Shown in pieces: positions 13,240-17,375 of a DNA stretch of 17,375 nucleotides; position 1 is the stretch's first letter; each line of letters starts with the position of its first letter. Made by a program: the position numbers and the translations under genes. The notes beneath the pieces were generated by a model that was given only the letters and a program-made list of their open reading frames with translations, was not told the origin of the DNA and made no database searches. The DNA comes from Rikenellaceae bacterium (GTDB taxonomy: Bacteria; Bacteroidota; Bacteroidia; Bacteroidales; UBA932), in NCBI GenBank assembly GCA_012800665.1, contig JAAZIW010000221.1:1-17375 (forward strand). Reading direction: 5' to 3'.

Positions 13240-15572
13240 CCTTTGTGACGCTTAGTATATGCCTCTTTTCGCTCGATAGTCTTTATGCCAAAGACACAAC
13301 TGCCGTGGTGGAGGAGCTTTCCGAAGCCATTGTGCTCGGCGTAAGGGCAAACAGGAACGCCCCCTTTGCTGTAGCGAATCTCGGCCTAAGCGAACTGCAG
13401 GAGTTTTCTTTTTCGGGACGCGAACTCCCAATGTTGTTTTCACGCACCCCGGGAGTCTTGGCCTGGAGCGATAACGGCCTTGGCATAGGAACCACCTATA
13501 TGCGCATACGCGGAGCCGGCGATTCCCGGATAAATGTCACAATTGACGGAGTTCCGCTTAATTCACCCGAAGACCAATGCGTGTTTTGGGCGAATATGAA
13601 CGGCTATTCCTCCCTGCTCGGCAGCGCACAGATTCAAAGGGGCGTGGGCACATCCACCAATGGAGACGGGGCATTCGGCGGTTCCGTCTCATTATCCACC
13701 AAAAAACCCTCTCTTTCTGCCGGCGGAGAAATAAGCAGCTCTTTCGGCAGCTGCAATACCTTCAATACCGGAGTCTCTTTCTCTACAGGATTGTTTTGGA
13801 AACACCTCATTGCAGAAGGGGCATACAACGAAACCTCCACCGACGGCTATATCCACGGCACTTCCGGCCGCTCGGGCTCTTACTATTTCGGACTCAACGG
13901 GCTCGGACGCAACTTTATTATACGCTATCACCATATAGGCAATTTCGAAAACACAGGTCAGGCATGGAACGGCGTTACTGCCGGCAATAATGACGCCTCG
14001 CTTATGGATGAAGGGATTAAAACTTATCAAGATATGTACGCCCATGGTCTTGGCCGCTATAATTCTTTATATGAACAAATAGTTTTCGATACCGGCAGTT
14101 GGAGTTTCCCTAAAGACAGCAAGGGAAATTACCGGACTCAGCGTTATAAAATGAGGGATGGCAGCTATTGGCCTCAAACCACCGATAATTTTTGGCAGAA
14201 TCATAATATTCTTTCGTTCACAGGCAGATCGGGTCAGCATTTTTCAGGCAACGCCGCTCTTCATTACACCTACGGCTACGGTTATTACGAAGATTTCCGC
14301 TATAACAATAAACTTGGAAAATTCGGTCTCAGCGACCCTTTGATTTCCAAAACCGACTTTGTGCGAAAGAAGGGACTCAAACAGAACAGCTACGGATTAG
14401 TGGCGAATATAAATTATAGTTATAGCAAATACAATGCGATTGGAGGCATTTCCCTGCAACAATTCAGAGGGGGGCATTTCGGACTTCTCAGTTATATTGC
14501 GGATGCCGCCCTTGATGCCAAATACAGGGCGGGTGACAAAGATTACAAATATTATGATTCCGATGCTTCCAAAAACGATTATTCAGTATTTACAAAACTC
14601 ACATATAAACTCGGAAACCATTTTCATATCTACCTGGACCTTCAATACAGGCATGTGGATTATATCACAAATGGCAAGAACGACAAATTCTATAAAAACG
14701 AGGACGGCACATTCTCCAATCAGGAATTGGACATTGATGTGAAGTACAATTTCTTCAATCCCAAATCGGGCATAAGCTATTCTAACGGAGCTCACCGGGC
14801 CTATGCCGGCATAGCAATGAGCGCACGCGAGCCGGAGCGCAATAATTTCACCGACAATGGCTCCTATCCGCCGCCGAAGAGCGAAAGCGTCAGGGACTAT
14901 GAGGCCGGTTATCAATATAATGCAGGCCCTTTCAGACTCAGCGCCAACCTCTACTTTATGGACTATGAAAACCAATTCGTGCAGACAGGAGCCAAAAGCG
15001 ATATAGGAGAGGCCTTGACCACCAATATTAAAAGCTCTTACAGGTTCGGCACGGAACTTTCGGCTGCCTGGAATATACTCAAATGTCTTACAATAGAAGG
15101 AAATGCGGCGCTCAGCCGCAATAAAATTTTGGATTTTGACGAACATGTGGAAGACTGGGATAAAGGAGAGACAATTATCCATTACGATAATTCCACTCTC
15201 GCCTACTCTCCGTCCGCTATCCTGAACGGCTTTATAGACGTTAATCTTGGGGCTTTCAGAGCAAGCTGGCATACGGGATATGTAAGTAGGATGTATTTGG
15301 ACAACACCCAAAACCAAGACAGGTCACTGCCTTCATATACCACATCAGACCTTAATCTCAGCTACACGCTCAAGTTTCCGAAATTCCTTCGTGAAGTAGT
15401 GTTCGGATGCAATTTCAGCAATATTTTCGATGCCCATTATGCCATAAGCGGCTGGGTGTATTCAGCCATTTACGAAAGCGGAGGCTATACCAACGGGAAC
15501 CGCTATTATCAGATAGGATTCTTCCCCGCAGCAGGCTTTACCGCTATGGGCAGTGTGAAGATAAAATTTTAA
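13221..15572 (+). CDS. TonB-dependent outer-membrane receptor, TPP-riboswitch controlled (probable thiamin uptake)
   Basis: 783-residue outer-membrane transporter. The signal peptide is MRGFLFSFVTLSICLFSLDS plus LYA, cleaved before KDTT. A TonB-box-like SEAIVLG follows, then the plug domain (~45-160) with MRIRGAGDSRINVTIDGVP and the GDGAFGGSVSLSTKKP end typical of plugs. The beta-barrel runs to the C-terminal Phe783 (AMGSVKIKF). It lacks the N-terminal carboxypeptidase-regulatory-like domain and any SusD partner, so it is a small-molecule type of receptor rather than a Sus-type glycan importer. The TPP riboswitch immediately upstream makes thiamin or its phosphates the likely substrate, as for riboswitch-linked outer-membrane thiamin receptors known in Bacteroidota. 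No pnuT or thiamin pyrophosphokinase gene follows: the next gene is convergent and overlaps by 4 bp. Confidence 0.92.
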   Translation: MRGFLFSFVTLSICLFSLDSLYAKDTTAVVEELSEAIVLGVRANRNAPFAVANLGLSELQEFSFSGRELPMLFSRTPGVLAWSDNGLGIGTTYMRIRGAGDSRINVTIDGVPLNSPEDQCVFWANMNGYSSLLGSAQIQRGVGTSTNGDGAFGGSVSLSTKKPSLSAGGEISSSFGSCNTFNTGVSFSTGLFWKHLIAEGAYNETSTDGYIHGTSGRSGSYYFGLNGLGRNFIIRYHHIGNFENTGQAWNGVTAGNNDASLMDEGIKTYQDMYAHGLGRYNSLYEQIVFDTGSWSFPKDSKGNYRTQRYKMRDGSYWPQTTDNFWQNHNILSFTGRSGQHFSGNAALHYTYGYGYYEDFRYNNKLGKFGLSDPLISKTDFVRKKGLKQNSYGLVANINYSYSKYNAIGGISLQQFRGGHFGLLSYIADAALDAKYRAGDKDYKYYDSDASKNDYSVFTKLTYKLGNHFHIYLDLQYRHVDYITNGKNDKFYKNEDGTFSNQELDIDVKYNFFNPKSGISYSNGAHRAYAGIAMSAREPERNNFTDNGSYPPPKSESVRDYEAGYQYNAGPFRLSANLYFMDYENQFVQTGAKSDIGEALTTNIKSSYRFGTELSAAWNILKCLTIEGNAALSRNKILDFDEHVEDWDKGETIIHYDNSTLAYSPSAILNGFIDVNLGAFRASWHTGYVSRMYLDNTQNQDRSLPSYTTSDLNLSYTLKFPKFLREVVFGCNFSNIFDAHYAISGWVYSAIYESGGYTNGNRYYQIGFFPAAGFTAMGSVKIKF

Positions 15573-16318
15573 TGACTTTTTGTCAGCTTAACCTGATAGA
15601 GTTTCGGCCAGTTTTTGCCTGTAAGGAAAATCTCACCTTTGGAATTGACGGCAATTCCGTTAAGCACATCGGTGTCGGGAGTACGAAGATTTTTGGGCAG
15701 AAGGCCTGTGCAGTCGATACGGCTCTCCACCTCACCGCTCTCAGGATTTATGACAACTATCATTTCAGTGGTGTACACATTGGCCCAAATCTTCCCATCC
15801 ACCCATTCCAGTTCATTGATATAACGCAAATTACGCCCTTCCAACTTCACAAAAATGGTCCTTTGAAGCTTAAAATCCTTTGAAAGCACATATATCTTAT
15901 TGGAGCCGTCCGAAGCATATAACAAAGTACCATCCGTGGTGAGACCCCAGCCTTCGCGGGGATAACTCCAAGTGCGTTCATATTTCAGCGTTTCAGCATC
16001 ATAAACAAAGGCCATATTGTTGGTCCAAGTAAGGAGATAGAGTTTCCCGTCCAGCATACAGGAGCCCTCGATAAAGTATTTGCGTGAGAAATCTATTTGC
16101 TCCAGCACCCTGCCTGTGGAGAGTTCCACTTTTCTGAAACTCGACTCTCCATACCCTCCCGTGCTTTCGTAAAGCACATCATTATAAAAGAAAAGTCCCT
16201 GAGTATAAGCCTTATTATCGTGAGGGTATGATGCTACAACAGAGATTTTATAGTCGCGCACTCCCCCGGAACAGGAAATACATTGCAAAACAGCTATCAG
16301 GAAAAGAAGCCTACGCAT
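15569..16318 (-). CDS. Glutaminyl-peptide cyclotransferase (plant/bacterial-type QC), lipoprotein
   Basis: 249-residue protein of the five-bladed beta-propeller glutamine cyclotransferase family, which converts N-terminal Gln to pyroglutamate. A short signal peptide (MRRLLFLIAVLQCISC) with Cys16 suggests a lipoprotein. Family landmarks are in the usual order: YTQGL (38-42), FIEGS (82-86), GWGLTTDG (123-130), INELEWVDGKIWANVY (167-182), LNGIA (219-223) and TGKNWP (233-238). From memory, the Gln, Glu, Asn and Lys in these segments correspond to catalytic-pocket residues of papaya QC, so it is probably active. Its ATG lies inside the end of pyrG (8 bp overlap), so the two are likely co-expressed. 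The 3' end overlaps the receptor gene by 4 bp. Confidence 0.92.
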   Translation of the reverse strand: MRRLLFLIAVLQCISCSGGVRDYKISVVASYPHDNKAYTQGLFFYNDVLYESTGGYGESSFRKVELSTGRVLEQIDFSRKYFIEGSCMLDGKLYLLTWTNNMAFVYDAETLKYERTWSYPREGWGLTTDGTLLYASDGSNKIYVLSKDFKLQRTIFVKLEGRNLRYINELEWVDGKIWANVYTTEMIVVINPESGEVESRIDCTGLLPKNLRTPDTDVLNGIAVNSKGEIFLTGKNWPKLYQVKLTKSH

Positions 16319-17375
16319 GATTTTCCTTATACTTTATGGCAGCATCCACAAAAGCTACGAAAATGGGCTGAGGATGCTCCGGAGTGCTCTTGTATTCAGG
16401 ATGAAACTGAACTCCTATAAAGAAGGGATGTGAAGGCATTTCCATGATTTCAGCCAGACCGGTCTGAGGATTTTTACCTGTTACAAAGAGTCCTGCACGT
16501 TCCATATCCGCTTGGCAATAATAATTGAATTCGTAGCGGTGGCGGTGTCTTTCGGAAATCAGTTCTTTCCCATAAATCTTATGTGCAAGACTTCCGGCTT
16601 TAAGGCGGCAGTCATAAGCCCCCAGGCGCATGGTTCCGCCTTTTATTCTGCTGCTCTTCTGTTCTTCCATAAGGTCGATTACAGGGTGGGTTGTAATGGG
16701 ATTCACTTCCGTGGAAGCGGCATCTTTCCAGCCGAGAACATCCCTTGCTATTTCCACCACAGCCATTTGAAGGCCAAGACAGATGCCAAAGAAAGGGATA
16801 TTTTTTGTGCGGGCATATCGGACAGCCACTATCTTCCCCTCAAGCCCCCTTTCGCCAAAGCCCGGAGCTACTAAGATCCCATCCATATTGCCGAGTTTCG
16901 CCTCTGCGTTGCCTTCTTCCAAATGTTCGCTGTGCACCGAGATTACATTCACCTTGCAGCCGGTAGCGGCTGAGGCATGGATGAAAGACTCCTGAATGCT
17001 CTTGTAAGCATCTTGAAGCTCCACATATTTACCGACAAGAGCGATATTCACCTCTTTTGTCGGATTTTTTAGTTTTTTCAAGAAAGATTTAAGACCGCTC
17101 AAATCGGGCTCTTTGGTCTCCAGCCCCAAGTGCTCGCAAACCATGGCATCGAGCCCTTCTTCCATCATATTGAATGGTACTTCATAAATGCTCCAGGCAT
17201 CTATGCTTTGGATAACATGACCGGGCTTTACATTACAGAAAAGCGCCATTTTGCGGCGAAGATCGGGGGTAAGCTCCTTTTCGGTCCGGCAGACAATTAC
17301 ATCAGGATGCACTCCGGACTGTTGAAGAGTCTGCACAGAGTGCTGCGTGGGCTTGGTTTTAAGCTCTTTGGCGGC
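16311..17375 (-). CDS. pyrG: CTP synthase, C-terminal two thirds (5' end outside window)
   Basis: Open from the window edge to the TAG at 16313-16311, giving 354 residues that end in KENHA. It makes CTP from UTP using glutamine or ammonia and ATP. The visible start AAKELKTKPTQHSVQTLQQS belongs to the synthetase domain (KTKPTQHSV is a family hallmark), so about 180 N-terminal residues are missing. The glutamine amidotransferase domain is complete: nucleophile Cys in FFGICLGLQMA (fragment residue 199) and His/Glu in GVQFHPEYKS (325 and 327). The linker NPTKEVNIALVGKYVELQDAY is typical. A GTG at 17336 is internal, not the start. It precedes and overlaps the cyclotransferase gene by 8 bp. Confidence 0.98.
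   Translation of the reverse strand, partial: AAKELKTKPTQHSVQTLQQSGVHPDVIVCRTEKELTPDLRRKMALFCNVKPGHVIQSIDAWSIYEVPFNMMEEGLDAMVCEHLGLETKEPDLSGLKSFLKKLKNPTKEVNIALVGKYVELQDAYKSIQESFIHASAATGCKVNVISVHSEHLEEGNAEAKLGNMDGILVAPGFGERGLEGKIVAVRYARTKNIPFFGICLGLQMAVVEIARDVLGWKDAASTEVNPITTHPVIDLMEEQKSSRIKGGTMRLGAYDCRLKAGSLAHKIYGKELISERHRHRYEFNYYCQADMERAGLFVTGKNPQTGLAEIMEMPSHPFFIGVQFHPEYKSTPEHPQPIFVAFVDAAIKYKENHA

Noticed and set aside
14583..15317. 244-codon open frame on the minus strand inside the receptor gene
   Set aside because: It is a shadow of the beta-barrel coding frame: no recognisable domain, no promoter, and the plus-strand gene is clearly intact across it.
1..17375. CRISPR arrays, insertion sequences, integrase or phage genes, toxin-antitoxin or defence modules
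   Set aside because: No repeated spacer-repeat units, transposase motifs, terminal inverted repeats or defence domains were seen; nearly all bases are accounted for by housekeeping or envelope genes.

Overview
The window is a compact stretch of chromosome from a Bacteroidota member, most likely order Bacteroidales. The evidence is a primary sigma factor of the short form (285 aa, no region 1.1) typical of this phylum, the phylum-specific promoter element TAnnTTTG ahead of dnaN, the tRNA and a DUF3108 gene, almost no Shine-Dalgarno sequences, and the families present (head-GIN/DUF2807, an acidic Bacteroidales protein, a TonB-dependent receptor, lipoproteins with SCS-type lipoboxes). No phage, IS, CRISPR or other mobile DNA is visible. 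This is mostly core genome with a few unusual details.

Layout. 1-359: 3' end of a family 2 glycosyltransferase (+). 336-9457: seven closely spaced minus-strand genes, transcribed in the order degQ (HtrA protease), rpoD, argS, a small acidic protein, a ClC-type anion transporter, tex, and a head-GIN lipoprotein. Gaps are 5-62 bp, with one TGATG overlap, so this may be one operon or a few. 9577-12233: the divergent plus-strand cluster dnaN, a DnaQ/ExoX-like exonuclease, and a degenerate fumarylacetoacetate-hydrolase-like protein that appears to have lost its metal ligands. 12220-12990: a DUF3108 protein (-). 13017-15572: promoter, tRNA-Thr(CGU), TPP riboswitch and an outer-membrane TonB-dependent receptor (+), probably for thiamin. 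15569-17375: pyrG (3' two thirds) followed by a glutaminyl-peptide cyclotransferase lipoprotein (-).

The most interesting part is 13017-13240. The tRNA ends 11 nt before helix P1 of a complete TPP aptamer, and I see no exact promoter between them, so the thiamin-receptor mRNA may be released from a tRNA-mRNA co-transcript by tRNA processing. The expression platform can be read by eye. GCGGGG inside the P1/P2 strands is complementary to CCCCGC downstream, and CCCCGC can instead pair with GCGAGG just after the start codon. That second pairing makes a hairpin that contains the AUG and is followed by six Ts, a layout consistent with conventional TPP-off control.

The other main point is the FAH-like pseudoenzyme placed with dnaN and the exonuclease. 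All three convergent gene pairs overlap at their 3' ends (24, 14 and 4 bp), leaving no room for ordinary intergenic terminators.
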